Assembly (NCBI GenBank): GCA_007449985.2
Contig: VIIQ02000203.1
Location: 62,001-126,000, forward strand
Direction: 5' to 3'
Source of the DNA: Desmodesmus armatus
Taxonomy: Eukaryota > Chlorophyta > Chlorophyceae > Sphaeropleales > Scenedesmaceae
Length of the DNA: 64,000 nt
The position numbers and the translations under genes were made by a program. Numbering within the stretch: position 1 is the stretch's first letter; every line of letters begins with the position of its first letter. Shown here in pieces: positions 11,111-49,129 of the stretch. The notes beneath the pieces were generated by a model. That model was given only the letters and a program-made list of their open reading frames with translations, was not told the origin of the DNA and did not search any database.

Positions 11111-11838
11111 GCAGTGTGCTGTTGATGGACTTCAAGTTGATAGTGTACCCCCTGGTAGACCTTGCTATAAGATACAACTTCAGACATAAAAAGCAGCAGC
11201 GCAGCAGGCACTTTCCCTCAGTGAGGCTGTACTGCATGACACCTGAACTTGTATCGCATAGTACACTAACGTGTCGTCGTTGTGTTGTAGTGGGGCAGAC
11301 TAGGGGTGACCACAGCAAACGCAAAACTGCATCAAATGGGCGTTCGCACAGTGGTGTGAACCAAAGGCATTCGTTCACCGCTGGAAATGCTCAGCAGCAG
11401 TGTTGTCAAATGACTCTGCAAGGACTGATATGTTGCTGCCAACTTGGTTGAACCCTGGTCCATCACAGTATGCCTGCATAATTCCATGACCAGCCGCAGT
11501 CCAAGGCTGCATTCTAGATGGCTTGTGTGGCAGCTGGTGTGGGCTTTGATGCAATGCCACACACTCCTTGACTCCGGCAGCACAGTACATGTGTTGTGGA
11601 CAATGCTTTTTCACAAAGCACCTGGGGCCAGGGACTTTAGGGATGATTTCAAAGATCATGCATTTGCAGAAAGTACCAGCCAAGCCCACTATCCACACAT
11701 GCCATTTGTAGCAAGGCAACTTCCCAAAAAGACAGCACCAGGCGCAACACAAACACGGTTTGCCCCCCTAATCATACATGCTGTGTCACAGACACTACCG
11801 GCACGGATGGTATGTCCCTGATGGCTATGCACCAATGT
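11111..11838. other. Intergenic, nothing recognised
   Basis: Short frames only; no family resemblance or strong repeat seen. It lies between the SDR 3' end and the TIR element. Confidence 0.4.
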
Positions 11839-14819
11839 CATCGGAAATTTGTACCCCACTGAATCGGTCTGGCTGTTTCAGCCGATAGCTTTTCAGTGGA
11901 GCCAGCCGGCTGTACAGTCACGACTGGCGCGACTGAACGTCGACTGCCACACAACAGTCGACGGTCACTGAAACAGTCGGGAGTTTCCCAAACGGCCAGA
12001 GTGCCATTTTGACGTCGTAGATAATTTTAATACCACTATCAAAACATTGTTTTCAAGCCTACGGGGCTGAATAGACTGTTTGCAGAGTGGCATGCATAGC
12101 AGGCGCACAAAAACATGCAGCAAAGTCTGCAAGGGTGCATCAGTGTGGCAGGAACACAGCAGATGATCAATCCTGAGCAACTTTACCAGCTGACAGAAGC
12201 ACCACACGTATGGGGTCCCACAGTCAGTTGACTGGTACATAGTGGTGGACGTGGACCAAGGGCCGGGTGTGTGTGCATAGGTGTGTGCAGGTATGTGGAT
12301 ATACATAATAAAACCGACAATTGTACTGAATTTGTGATCAAAGCCCGTTGTGCAGGGTGTTCTCAGCCTGGGCAGCACAGCTGCAGTCGCAGCACAGCAG
12401 AACCCTGCCCAGGGTGGAGCCTTGTGTGTCAACTCAACCATCCCAGGCTCTGCTAGGTTACGACAGGCATGCTTACGATGGTTGAATCACAATACCCTCG
12501 CTTCGTTCCAGAACTCGCTTCGCGATGTGGTTGTCTTATCGTGTCCATTCATGATCTGGGCATGCGCACGACGCTGAAGCTTCATTCCGTTCAAGCTGCA
12601 ACAAAGATCATCGATAAATTGAAGTGGACTCATGTGTTCTGTGCCGTCGGCCTACGGGCCCCTGATGTGGTGCCAAGACCACCAACTACCTTCGGCCTAC
12701 TGCTTTACTTGAAGGACACAATCCACGAGAAAGCGCGGCGATCGCAGGTCAGGACGTGCGCAATTGTTGTGTTTCAGACTATCACCAAATACTGACGAGG
12801 TTGCATAAGCAACTGAAGTCAGCAGACAACCAGAAAGCCTGTTCTGCACAATCAGCTGCCTGTGCTGGAGACAGCAGTCAACACCAAAGATGCATATGTC
12901 CATCAGCAGCAGGTTTTCAAGGCAGCACATGGATGAGATGTACAACTGAAGCAGTTCGCTACATGTTTGCTGTTGGTGTGATATCACCGTGTGGGACCAC
13001 AACAAGTTTGGCTGCACCCAACTGCGCAGGAACCCTGCTGGCCACAAGAGATGCTGCACCACGGTGCTCTTCTCAAGGTTGTGCAGGCTGACAAGCCAGC
13101 ACCCTCACTACTGGCAATGCCTGATACTACCAAGCACAAGCAGGTGCCGGCAGCGCAGCAGCTCAAGCCAGCATGATAGGGGCGGTTGGCGTCAACTGCA
13201 AGCGAAGGTGGTCGTGGCACTTGAGGAGGTTTGAGAACGCCTCTGCTGATGCCAGTCGCAGAACAACCGTAAGTATGCAGCTCTGCATATCATGTCTGCA
13301 GTGTGTGACAGCGATGCAGCACCCTGCTGGATTGCGTTGTGATCACAACCCTCGCTGCTACTTCAACAGCTGTCATCCACTTAGAGACAATCCTGCTGCA
13401 CCTGGCTGTGCCTCCATGTTGTCACGCCTGAGTGTGCGTCAGTGTGTTTTGTGTGCATATGCAGCAATGTTTGCAGCGGGCCGCACACCGTAGCATTGTA
13501 GCAGCCTTGCTGCGCACATGCCACAGTCTGCAACACGTGTTGCATGTCCACATGCTGCACGGTCTCCCGCCCATGAGCTGACTGTAACACAACCCTTGTG
13601 GCTGCTCCCTTGCAGGTACAGCGCACCATGGTGTAACCCAGTATCCAGGATCAGAGGGACCTCCACCAGCTGAGAAAGCGGAGCATGCAGATGACTCTTG
13701 CTTTATGGAAGGTATGCATGAGCAGGCAGCAGCACAAACTCATGCACACACGTGGTGGTTGCATTAGCAAGCATACTGGTTGCACGGCTCAGCCACAACG
13801 GTTGTGCAAGGCTCAAAAACAAGGCACTGATTGGCTGCTTTCTTTGTCAAACGGCAATGCACGGAGTTCTGTACCTTGGCACCAGCCTGTACAGTGACAG
13901 TTACTGACAGCTTAAAGATCCTGCCGCTCTGCGAACCCTTTGCATGCCTATTTGGTGACCAACTGCTCTATGTGCTGCTTGCTGTTTGACTCGGAGGAGA
14001 GTGCGGCTGTGAGCGAGGCTGGGGCACTGTATCCCTCATTCAAGTGGGCTGCACAGGGCGCATCGATCAACGACCACATGTGGAGGCGGTTGCCGCCGAG
14101 CAATCTGGCCCTCTCTGCATTGAGCCAGAATGCGCTGCTGCCCTGAGCCAGAATGCGCTCCTGCCCTGCTGTGTGTGATGATGACTGTTGTGTGGTGAGG
14201 CGTGTGGGGTGTGTTGGCTGCAAGTGGTGTGCAGCCTTCTACTGCAATTGCAGTGGCTCAGTGCAGTCTGTGGCTGTCATGGGATGCACATTGTGAAGGG
14301 TGCCAACATGGTGTTGCTTGGAGACAGTTGTGCCACGTGCTGGTGTACAGCATGTTGGGTTGGGTGAGATGGTACATGTAATGAATGGGCACCAGCCCAT
14401 GGTGGCATGGTGGCAAGTAAGGGGGCCTTGGCAGTCAGCTTTGTATGAAAATCGGCACAGTCACAAACAAACAGCGATAATGTCACAGTGAGCCAAGGGT
14501 TGGGGGCCCCGAAGCTCGTCTAGCCGCATGTGCACCTGCATATGCATCACTAACCACTTCTTTTCGTTGACAGACACGACAGCTTCAGCCTCTGCGATCT
14601 TATTACAACAAAACAGCGATAACTTGTTTGTGATCTTCCCAGTCGGCTTGTCAGTCGGCTTCACAGTCGACTGAACAGCGCGCGCTGTCAACAGTCTGCT
14701 GTTTTAGCACGAGCTGTCAACAGTCGACTGTTTCAGCACGCGTTATGCCATGTACTGAATCAGCCACGACTGAAAAATCGCTCTAGTCGACCGATTCAGT
14801 GGGGTACAAATTTCCGATG
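11839..14819. mobile_element. DNA transposon-like element with 31-bp perfect TIRs
   Basis: The 31 bp at 11839-11869 (starting CATCGGAAATTTGTACC) are repeated exactly in inverted orientation at 14789-14819. Subterminal zones (11870-11990 and 14640-14790) are dense in motifs such as CAGTCGAC and CTGTTTCAG in both orientations, as in elements whose transposase binds subterminal repeats. Internal frames (for example 12469-12795 and 12991-13176 on plus) are short and not recognised as a transposase. No clear target-site duplication was found. It may be non-autonomous or decayed. Confidence 0.75.
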
Positions 14820-15305
14820 CGTCAACATCATTGTCACTTAGGCTCCACCAGACCAGTAAACAATACAGACAAGCCTGTCACATCGCAATTGCAATAGCCA
14901 CCGAGGAACTCAGCCTGCACTCCTCACTGCTCGAACATTAGCGACGTACTGCGTACATGCATATTGTGTGCTTATTCAATTCAGTACTGACGTACTGCTA
15001 CCTTGCAGGCCGAGCGCCACGCTCATGATCATTATGAGGCACATACAGGTGCTGAGCAATTGACGACTGAGCAACAAACAACCCCACCAACTTGTGCTAA
15101 AAAACAACCAGTGGTGGCACAGACCCGCTGTGACACAAAGACAATGCTTCACAACACGGCTGCCATCCACTCAAACAGCCCGTCAACAAACCAGCAAGGC
15201 TTCCAGTCAACCCGGCTACTCCTTTGCAAGACGCACATGCATCTCAAGCACTCAGTGCACACGTCATTGCAACAACAGTTCATCTTCAGCAGCTGGGTTC
15301 AGCAA
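14820..15305. other. 3' flank of the rhodopsin-kinase gene
   Basis: This lies between the TIR element and the stop codon of the minus-strand photoreceptor gene and presumably holds its 3' UTR. No TGTAA in minus orientation was seen in the first few hundred bases after the stop. Confidence 0.4.
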
Positions 15306-41454
<26,149 letters not shown>

Positions 41455-42033
41455 CTCTGCTACTGCTGTCCCCCAAAGATCGCGCTGATCATCGTCCCGA
41501 CACCTTCAAAGCACATATGTGCTCATTAAGATAAGCAGCGGTATATCGTGCGTTCTGGTGGGCGAAAACAGAGTGGAAGGGACCCGCTGCGAACCGACTG
41601 CGAGTATGACACTGCCCTTCCGACCCAGACGTCGAACCAAGCTTACGAAACTTTCTCTGAAAGCCCAAATGAAACGGTCGTATGCCGGGTTGCCGGGAAA
41701 CGCTGAAACGCCCGATCTGGCAGTTACGAGCAACTTTCGGTCTGTGAGGAATGCACACAGTAACAGCGACTTGTGGAGGTGCGCAGCAGCTGATATGCCT
41801 GAACGCTCCATTCCCGCAACAAACTCAGTGCATTCTCCCATCTGTTCGTGCAACCGGTAATTAATGATCTGGATCACTGTCTGCACAGTTCCAGTTGCAG
41901 TTGCTGCCATCCGTTGCTTGCAGCCTCTGCAGAGCGCTCCGTCTCTCTGATAACATTTATTCAATCATCCCCAGCACTGCCAGCTTCCCGCACCTCAAAT
42001 CCTTTGGCCTAGACCTGTCAGGGCCTGGCAAGC
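41455..42033. promoter_or_regulatory. Divergent upstream region of rhodopsin-kinase and LOG genes
   Basis: About 580 bp separates the two candidate start codons. A 152-codon minus frame and a 113-codon plus frame overlap here, but neither resembles a known family. No core promoter motif was identified. Confidence 0.4.
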
Positions 42034-43088
42034 ATGACCATCAAGCGTGTGTGTGTGTTCTGTGGCTCTAAGCACGGCGTCAGGTGTGTTCAAGCTACAT
42101 TGTATTGGAACTATCTGTTTGGTTGCCAGGTTTTCAAGCCCAACATCCTGATTGAATCAGCAGGTGTGGTGGTGGGGGGTGCGAGGAATGCTGGGTGACA
42201 CTGCCGAGGCCTGTCTGGAGAGGGTCAGCTTGCCAAATGGGCTGAGCAGGGGGCTGATAGCAGTGAAACTGGTGTAATGGTTCACTGGTGGGTGCATTGA
42301 GCCTTACAACCCACAAAAGCAAGACCCATGCCCTCACACCCCCCGCCCTTTCTTTCCCCTTCAACCCCTGTCTCAGCCCCTGCCTACCTCCACCACCACC
42401 CCTCCTTTATTTCCCCCCCCCCCCCACCCAAGTCCTCAGGCCAGGTTACACAGAGGCAGCCCGTCAGCTAGGTCGAGTGATGGTGTCAAAGGAGCTTGGC
42501 TTGGTGTATGGAGGGGCAACAGTGGGCCTCACAATCCACAAAATCTAGACCCCTGCCCTCAAGCTTCACCCCCCCCCCCTTCCTTCACCGCCTGTCTTAG
42601 CCCCCTGCCCACCACCACCACTCCTCCTGAATTACATATCCCACCCCATTATTCAGGCCAGGTTACACAGAGGCAGCCCGTCAGCTAGGTCGAGTGATGG
42701 TGTCAAAGGAGCTTGGCTTGGTGTATGGAGGGGGCACAGTGGGCCTCACAATCCACAAGAGCGATACCCCTGCCCTCAAGATCCCCCCCCCCTTTCCTCC
42801 TTCACCCCCTGCCCCCCCCCCCCCTGCCCCCCGAACCTCAGGCCAGGTTACACAGAGGCAGCCAGGCAGCTTGGTCGAGTGATGGTGGCAAAGGAGCTTG
42901 GTCTGGTGTATGGAGGGGGCACAGTGGGCCTCATGGGGGAGCTGGCCAGGACAGTTCAGGATGGCCTGGGGCCACAGGCTGTGCTGGGAGTGATCCCCAA
43001 GGCATTGACACCGAGGGAAATCAGCAATGAGTTAATTGGAGATACAAAGGTGGGTAGTGTTTGTGTGCCTGGAGGGGGGGGGGTCTGC

Positions 43089-43153
<65 letters not shown>

Positions 43154-43866
43154 GGGGTTAATTTGTGGGCGGGTGGCAGCATTGCAAAGCACAACGGGCC
43201 TCATGGGGGAGCTGGCCGAGACTGTGCAAGACGGCCTGGGGCCACAGGCTGTGCTACTAGTAGCCCTGATCCCCAAGGCGTTGACGCCAAGCAATGAGCT
43301 CATCGGAGACACTAAGGTGGGTGTTGTTGTGTGCCTGGAGGGGGGGTCCTGCAAGCAGCAGCAGCAGCACGGCAGCAACAGCAGCAGGAGATAAATTGTG
43401 GGCTGCTGGCAGCATTGCAAAGCACACCGACCCTATTAGGAGCTGGCCAGGACAGTTCAGGATGGCCTGGGGCCACAGGCTGTGCTGGGAGTGATCCCCA
43501 AGGCATTGACACCAACAGAGATCAGCAATGACCTGATTGGAGATGCGAATGTGGGTGTGCTGTTGTGCGGAGGGGGGGAGGGAGAGGGGGGTTGCAAGCC
43601 GCCGCCGCCGCAGCAGCAGCAGCAGCAGCAGCAGGACATAAACTGTGGCGGGTGACAGCATTGCAAAGACACCGGGCCTCGTTGGGGAGCTGGCCAGGAC
43701 TTTACAGGATGACATGGGCCCACAGGCTGTGCTACTAGTAGCCCTGATCCCCAAGGCATTGACGCCAAGGGAAATCAGCAATGAGCTCATCGAAGACACG
43801 AAGGTGGGTTGTGTATGTGACTATGGAGGATAGTGGGAGGTGTGTGTGTGGGGGGGGGGGGCTACA

Positions 43867-43897
<31 letters not shown>

Positions 43898-45436
43898 AGA
43901 GATGAATTGGGGCCGGGTGGCAGCATTGCAAGCACTGTGGGCGTGATGGGACAGCCAGTCAGGGCTGTACAGGCAGTCCAGGGGCCACAGGTAGTTGGGG
44001 GGGGGGGACCTCCGCAAGCAGCAACAGCATGAGGTCAGATGGGGGCCCCTTGGAGTCGCACTGAGCACAACTTTTGGTTGGTCAAACCCATTGCTGCAGG
44101 TCGTGGGTAACAGGCATGCAATGCTCAGTTCGCGGAGATCATCCACCCTCTTTGACTTCAACCCTTCCAAACTCTCTCTGTTTTTAACCCACCCCCCTCC
44201 CAGATCGTTGGTGACATGCATGAGCGCAAGGCTATGATGGCGCGGCATGCAGACGCCTTCGTGGCCATGCCAGGAGGCTTTGGCACACTGGAGGAGCTGC
44301 TGGAGGTGTGTGGCTCAGGGGCGGAGTGGGAAGGGGGGGGGGGGGAAGCCCAGGATATGGGTAGAGGAATGGGATGGGAGGGGGGGGGGTCATGCAGTGG
44401 GCAGACGCGGGTGGCCTCTGGAGACATTGCTGGACGTATGGGCAGAACGCCCAAGGGGTTGCTGCAAGGGTCGCTCCCGCTCCATGTCCGTGCAAAGTGT
44501 AGTTCTGCAATTGACGGGGACAAAGTGGGTTTGATAGTGATGTTGGAATGCACGGGCCGTTGGTTGGTGGTGTGATGCGTGGGGAGGACGGGCAACGCTC
44601 AACCATGCGGAACATGGAGGGGCAGTGCAGTCACTGCTCGGCTTGAACTGCAGTGCATCAATCAGCCATGGGGAAGGAGTTGGCTTGGGGCCTGGGCAAA
44701 CATGGGGGGGCGCAACTTGCTGCCAGGCCATCAGGGCAGGCTTCGTACGGGGCAATGCACGCGCAGTGTGGCCACATGGAAATGGAGACAAACATATGTA
44801 TGCATGTATGACAGGGATAGTCAGCAACAGCGTTGTTTGTGTGGGCTGCTGCTTTGTGTACAGCCGCCGTACCAGGCTGAGCTTGGGCCAAGCCGATGCA
44901 ATCCTGTTGTGTTTGCATCTGCAGGTCATCACGTGGCAGCAGTTGGGGTTCCACCAGAAGCCCATTGGTCTGCTCAACACTGAGGGCTTCTTTGACCATT
45001 GCTCAAGGCCTTTGACAGCTTCATAGCGGAGGTAAGCTACAGTTTGCAGTATAGTATCTGGCACCACAAGCCGTGCAACCCGCAAGGGAGCCAGGGGCTC
45101 ATGGGGAAGCTACAGCAGTGACTTTGAGAGAGTTGGGTGGGTGCAGTCGGGGAGTTACGAGGCAGCAGAAGGGGGCAGGGGCCAAAATCAGACGTCCACG
45201 AGGAAACATTGTGCGATGTCTTGGATCTGGACAAGATGTTGTGTGTTGGCAAACTTCACTCCACACACCCAATGTGCAGGCTGCCCCACATCATCATCCT
45301 CACACCAACATACGCAGCTCAGCTTTCTTCATGTCTGCCCCCCCCCCCCCACCACCACCACCACCACCCGTTCGTTGCAGGGTATTATCATGCGGGCCCA
45401 TGTCAGACCTTGCCCCCCCCCACCCCCCCCCCCCAC

Positions 45437-45519
<83 letters not shown>

Positions 45520-45940
45520 AAGCCGATCAGCGCCCAACTCACTCCATCCCCCCCCCTTGCGCTCGCACACGCAAGGTTTTTTCAGGCAAGAGCACAGCGT
45601 GACTGTTGGTGTTGGTCAGTAATATGCCTGAGGAGCTGGTGGGCTACTGTTGCTATCCAACACACTCAATATGCTACCTTGGACACCCCCCCCCAGCTGA
45701 ACACCATCATTCGTGAGTGCCGTGCACTGACCTGCTTGCCCCCCCCCCCCCCCCCCCGGGGCGTAACTGCAGGGTTTCATCAGGCAGGAGCACAACAACG
45801 TGCTGGTCAGCGACAAGCCCGAAGAGCTGGTGGGTCTGCTGCAGGCCTGGAGCCCACCAGCCAGCAACGTACTGGCTGATGCAGCCAGCAGGGCAGCAGC
45901 AGTTGGGGCGGACATCAGCAAACCCTCATATGATGCGTGA
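42034..45940 (+). CDS. LOG: LOG-type cytokinin riboside 5'-monophosphate phosphoribohydrolase, with frameshift
   Basis: Family role: releases active cytokinin base from its riboside monophosphate. Exons 42034-42083, 42842-43049, 44204-44305, 44925-45031 and 45773-45940 have GT-AG borders. Motifs: KRVCVFCGS at the N-terminus, [26 protein letters not shown] and PGGFGTLEE, the last two being the family signature (residues 90-98 and 109-117). Exon 4 is 107 nt, but the flanking exons need a multiple of three. After EGFFD the frame shifts by one base near 44996-44998 and would hit TAG at 45023-45025; the other frame continues as [11 protein letters not shown], then [11 protein letters not shown]. 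With that base counted, the length would be 211 residues, normal for LOG. Either a sequencing error in a CC run or a real lesion. Confidence 0.85.
42434..42770 (+). repeat. Two decoy copies of LOG exon 2 start
   Basis: Copies at about 42438-42545 and 42657-42770 encode [20 protein letters not shown] and [20 protein letters not shown], then diverge at TIHK. They lie upstream of functional exon 42842-43049. A CAG acceptor precedes each. Confidence 0.92.
43085..43990 (+). repeat. Four-unit array of LOG exon 2 end plus (CAG)n
   Basis: Units of about 240 bp contain the donor region, TGCAAG(CAG)n, a GGCAGCATTGCAAAGCAC-like segment and a copy of the exon end. The copies end near 43316, 43550, 43803 and 43990 and encode variants of [20 protein letters not shown] and [19 protein letters not shown]. 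The third is open throughout with a good donor; the fourth is strongly decayed. Confidence 0.92.
45442..45513. repeat. (CA)n microsatellite
   Basis: About 35 CA units in the last LOG intron. Confidence 0.95.
45572..45655 (+). repeat. Decoy copy of the last LOG exon
   Basis: TTTTTTCAGGCAAGAGCACAG and following text echo the exon start [20 protein letters not shown] (45773), with [12 protein letters not shown] readable. Two indels break it. Confidence 0.75.
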
Positions 45941-46066
45941 TGGGGCAAGGCGGTGATGCATGTGTGTTGGTAGTAATGGTTGTGAGACAGTGCCCGGAAT
46001 TGGGGAGGTAGCAAGATTTCCTGTGGAGACACTGGGAACACACAAAGATGGGAACACAGAACACAA

Positions 46067-46071
46067 TGTAA
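46067..46071 (+). terminator. Candidate polyadenylation signal TGTAA of the LOG gene
   Basis: TGTAA lies 127 nt after the LOG stop codon, the usual position for chlorophycean genes. Confidence 0.6.
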
Positions 46072-47005
46072 CTAGCACTGGGTCCCCCACCGCCACCCCA
46101 GGCAACGAAAGCCTAACAAAGCAACCTCACAGTACAATAGAAGGCGTCCAGCTTTAAGCTGTGAGTCCAGCAGCCCCATCAAGCCTAGTAGGATTACCTG
46201 CAAGCAGCACCGCCACCGCGCAGCGAGCGTCAGGAACAGCCCACCAGGATGCCAGGAAGGAGCATGTAGGCACAAGGGGGGAGGGTGGGGGTCCTCCCCC
46301 ACCCCCAGCGTAGGCTGGCAGCACCAAGTAGGCCGTCACCGTGGGACCTGAACAGGCACAGCAGACAGAAACAACACAGGACAGGCGGGGCACACAAAAA
46401 ACAGACAGCCGGGCGGCAAAGAGCACAAGGCACAAGAAAAACCACCCTGCCACCCAAAATTTAACGCAGCACGGTGTGAAGTTAACCACCAACGGGGCAA
46501 GAAGCCCCGCCGTTGCTAAACGGTGGTACTGACACTGCTACAGGAACGCACCGGGCGCAGCCCAAAGAGAGATAGGCTTAAGAGATATGCATATGTGTAT
46601 GAGTGACAGCAGAGGTTTCATGTAAGTGAGTGGGCACAAGGGGAAGAGAGGGTAGGAAGAAGATGCGGGGCGGGCGCCGTAGCGGTCCCCACCCCCAGCG
46701 TGGCCCAGTGTCCCTGCATCAAGCACAAGACAAGGGGAGGGGAGCAAGGCAGTGTAACACAAGGTGGGGAGGGGGTGGGAAGGGGGGTGGACCATGCAGA
46801 GGCGACTGATGAGGTGGGTGGACCGATCCGGGTGGCTGGTTTCAGCAGTGCTTGATGATTGTGATTCTGTTCATGAAACTGCTGGTTGTCCGTTGGCTAC
46901 CTCACGAGCTTCGGGCTCCCTTGTGGATTGTACGGCTTTGGTCGTGCCAAATGCTGTATCTGTATCTGTAACTGAAAAGAGTCCAAAGTCATATGTTCCA
47001 AGAGT
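46072..47005. other. Intergenic, nothing recognised
   Basis: Between the LOG 3' end and the reverse-transcriptase remnant; perhaps the 3' part of that retroelement. A shared CCCCACCCCCAGCGT phrase occurs near 46297 and 46687. Confidence 0.4.
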
Positions 47006-48756
47006 TCAAGAATCACGGACGGCCGCCACAACATCATTCCACAAAGGGTCCACGGAAATGTCGCCATAAGTGTCAAAATGACGGGACAAAAACCGACAAA
47101 GAATCTTGAACAACGAAGACCGAACGTGCCCGCGCTTTTCCAGGTTCACAATGCACCGGGCTGCCTCCTCCACAAAGTTAGACCTGTCCATAATGATGGT
47201 GCTGAAGCAAAACAACTGCCCGTGCAAGACGTTTGGGCCCACGCGCGCTGAGACTGCGCTAGCAACATGAACGTAACCCACCACAGGAATGTCAGCATAG
47301 CAAGACTCCCGGCGTTTGTCATACAAGTGTGTAGTGCTGCAAACCCGTCCGTCAACCACCTGTGACACGATGCGGATGTCCAAGGTGGGGTAGCCCCAAA
47401 TGTCCCCTGGCACCCGCGCCAACTCCAAAACCTCCGGCCCTGGGTAGATGCCAGTGATGGCGCCCCCGGCAATAGATTAGCTGTCATACCACAAGAACGG
47501 TAACAAGCGGTTGGGACCAAATGTGAAATCGTCAACAAAGCGAGCCATAAACCGAAAACAGCGCCAGACATAACGTGCCACGTCACCAAGGCGGTGTGGG
47601 GGTACATGCGCCCCCACCCAAGCTGGTGTCGGGCTGGTATCAGAAAAAAAAGCCTCAGCATAAGTGTCGCCGTCCTGATTGGGCGGGTGAGCCTCCACCA
47701 GACCGGCAAGCCGCTCAACAAAGGAGACCTCATAGGAGTACAAGAAATAATTAGCCATGTACACAGCCGGGTTTATACCCATGGGGATACCCATAGTCTG
47801 CTGAAACACAGTGTCCCCCAGCCGCACGTAAGAGTTACACACCAGTAGCTGCAAAACTGCCTTAGCCCCGGCTCTATCAAACATGTAGCAGGCGCCCTTC
47901 TGCTTGTGTTTACCCAACCGCACGCCCTGTAGTCCAACCGCACGCCCTGTAGTCCAGTGCCAACCCGCTTGTCCCGGTACACCAACAAAACGGGCGTGCT
48001 TGGATGGCGATCCCAAGCCGTGTCCACCACCCAATCTAAAATAGTCAGCAAAGGAGTATGGGGGATGTTGGTGTAAAGGCGCATAAAATCTGCTCCCTGC
48101 CAACCCCCGCCCGCTACAAAATCTGCCTCTGACACCCTGGCGGAGTTGAAGCGAGCCACCAATTTTGTCAACTGGTGGCTGGCAGAAATGTACCAAGGTG
48201 GCACATCGCTCCCTACACCTCCAATCCGCTGTACTGTGGTCTGCCATATACCCTAAACATCGTCATACAAGGCACGTAGCAAGGCTGTGGTCCACACAGC
48301 TGGCTCCCTTAGTGCATTGATGCGACAGCATGCAAAAAACCGGAAAGCATACGGTGATTTATGAAGTTTAATAAGGCCAGCCGCATAAGGGACGTCTGAC
48401 ATGGTAGATGCAAACGCCTGCGGATCCAAATGGTCATACATCCTAGGCGCCAATGCCGCGACCTGCGGGCGAAGGGCCTGTTCAACATCAAACCCTGCTG
48501 GCATGCGTGTGTAGTAAGTGCTATGGTCCAGGTCCTCCAAAACGGTCTGTAAATACAGTTTCTTGCAGCACACAACGTAGTTGTTACCCAGCTTGTCAGC
48601 GGTGGTGACAATAAACTGTGCATGCAAGGCTGACAATGCGCGGTCATATGAGAACTCCCAAGGTTGGAACCTGGTATCCGCCTGGTGTGGCCGAGAGCTC
48701 GTGGAGACCACCTGTCCATTTTCAAACCGGGCCTCACCCTCAAGCACAGCAGACAA
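47006..48756 (-). pseudogene. Reverse transcriptase of a Penelope-like or unclassified retroelement, broken
   Basis: Motif A is DFMRLYTNIP, motif B is TMGIPMGINPAVYMANY and motif C is ARFVDDFTF, so the reverse-transcriptase fold is clear. A C-terminal part with DKRRESCYADIPVVGYVH follows, a layout seen in Penelope-like and related algal elements. The coding line is interrupted by an in-frame TAG near 48253, a 20-bp tandem duplication at 47914-47953 that shifts the frame, and an in-frame TAA near 47477. No GIY-YIG endonuclease or terminal repeat was recognised. The N-terminal limit is uncertain. Confidence 0.75.
47914..47953. repeat. Exact 20-bp tandem duplication in the reverse-transcriptase remnant
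   Basis: The unit CCAACCGCACGCCCTGTAGT occurs twice in direct succession; the frames on the two sides differ and would be continuous with a single copy. Confidence 0.95.
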
Positions 48757-48869
48757 AGGTAGTAATGGTTGACTGGTGGTGATGATGTCAGAGTTTGGGT
48801 CAGACGATACGCCGGCTGTGCATTGTGGCGTTGATGACGGGACAAGGTCGGTTTGGATTCAGTTTCGTG

Positions 48870-48920
48870 ACGCAAAGGCATTTTTACAGTGGATTCAGTT
48901 TCGTGACGCAAAGGCATTTT
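48870..48920. repeat. Short tandem duplication
   Basis: GGATTCAGTTTCGTGACGCA and the next bases AAGGCATTTT occur at about 48856 and again at 48892. Confidence 0.85.
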
Positions 48921-49129
48921 GCAGGACAAAATGGGATGATGGAGGGCAACATAGCATTGCGACGACACCATTGGCATCCACACATCAGCCAAGCTTTGAA
49001 GAAGATGTGTCTAGCTGCCTTCAAACCGCCGCCCTCATCAATGTCTTTGCCTGCACGCCCCATGGCATGGGACGGGTGAAACTGCCATCAATGGCCATGA
49101 ACTTGCAAAGAGTGTGTATCTTTGTTCTC

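Noticed and set aside
41506..41964. 152-codon minus-strand frame in the divergent upstream region
   Set aside because: No family resemblance, overlaps an opposing frame and lies in the presumed promoter; kept only as intergenic.
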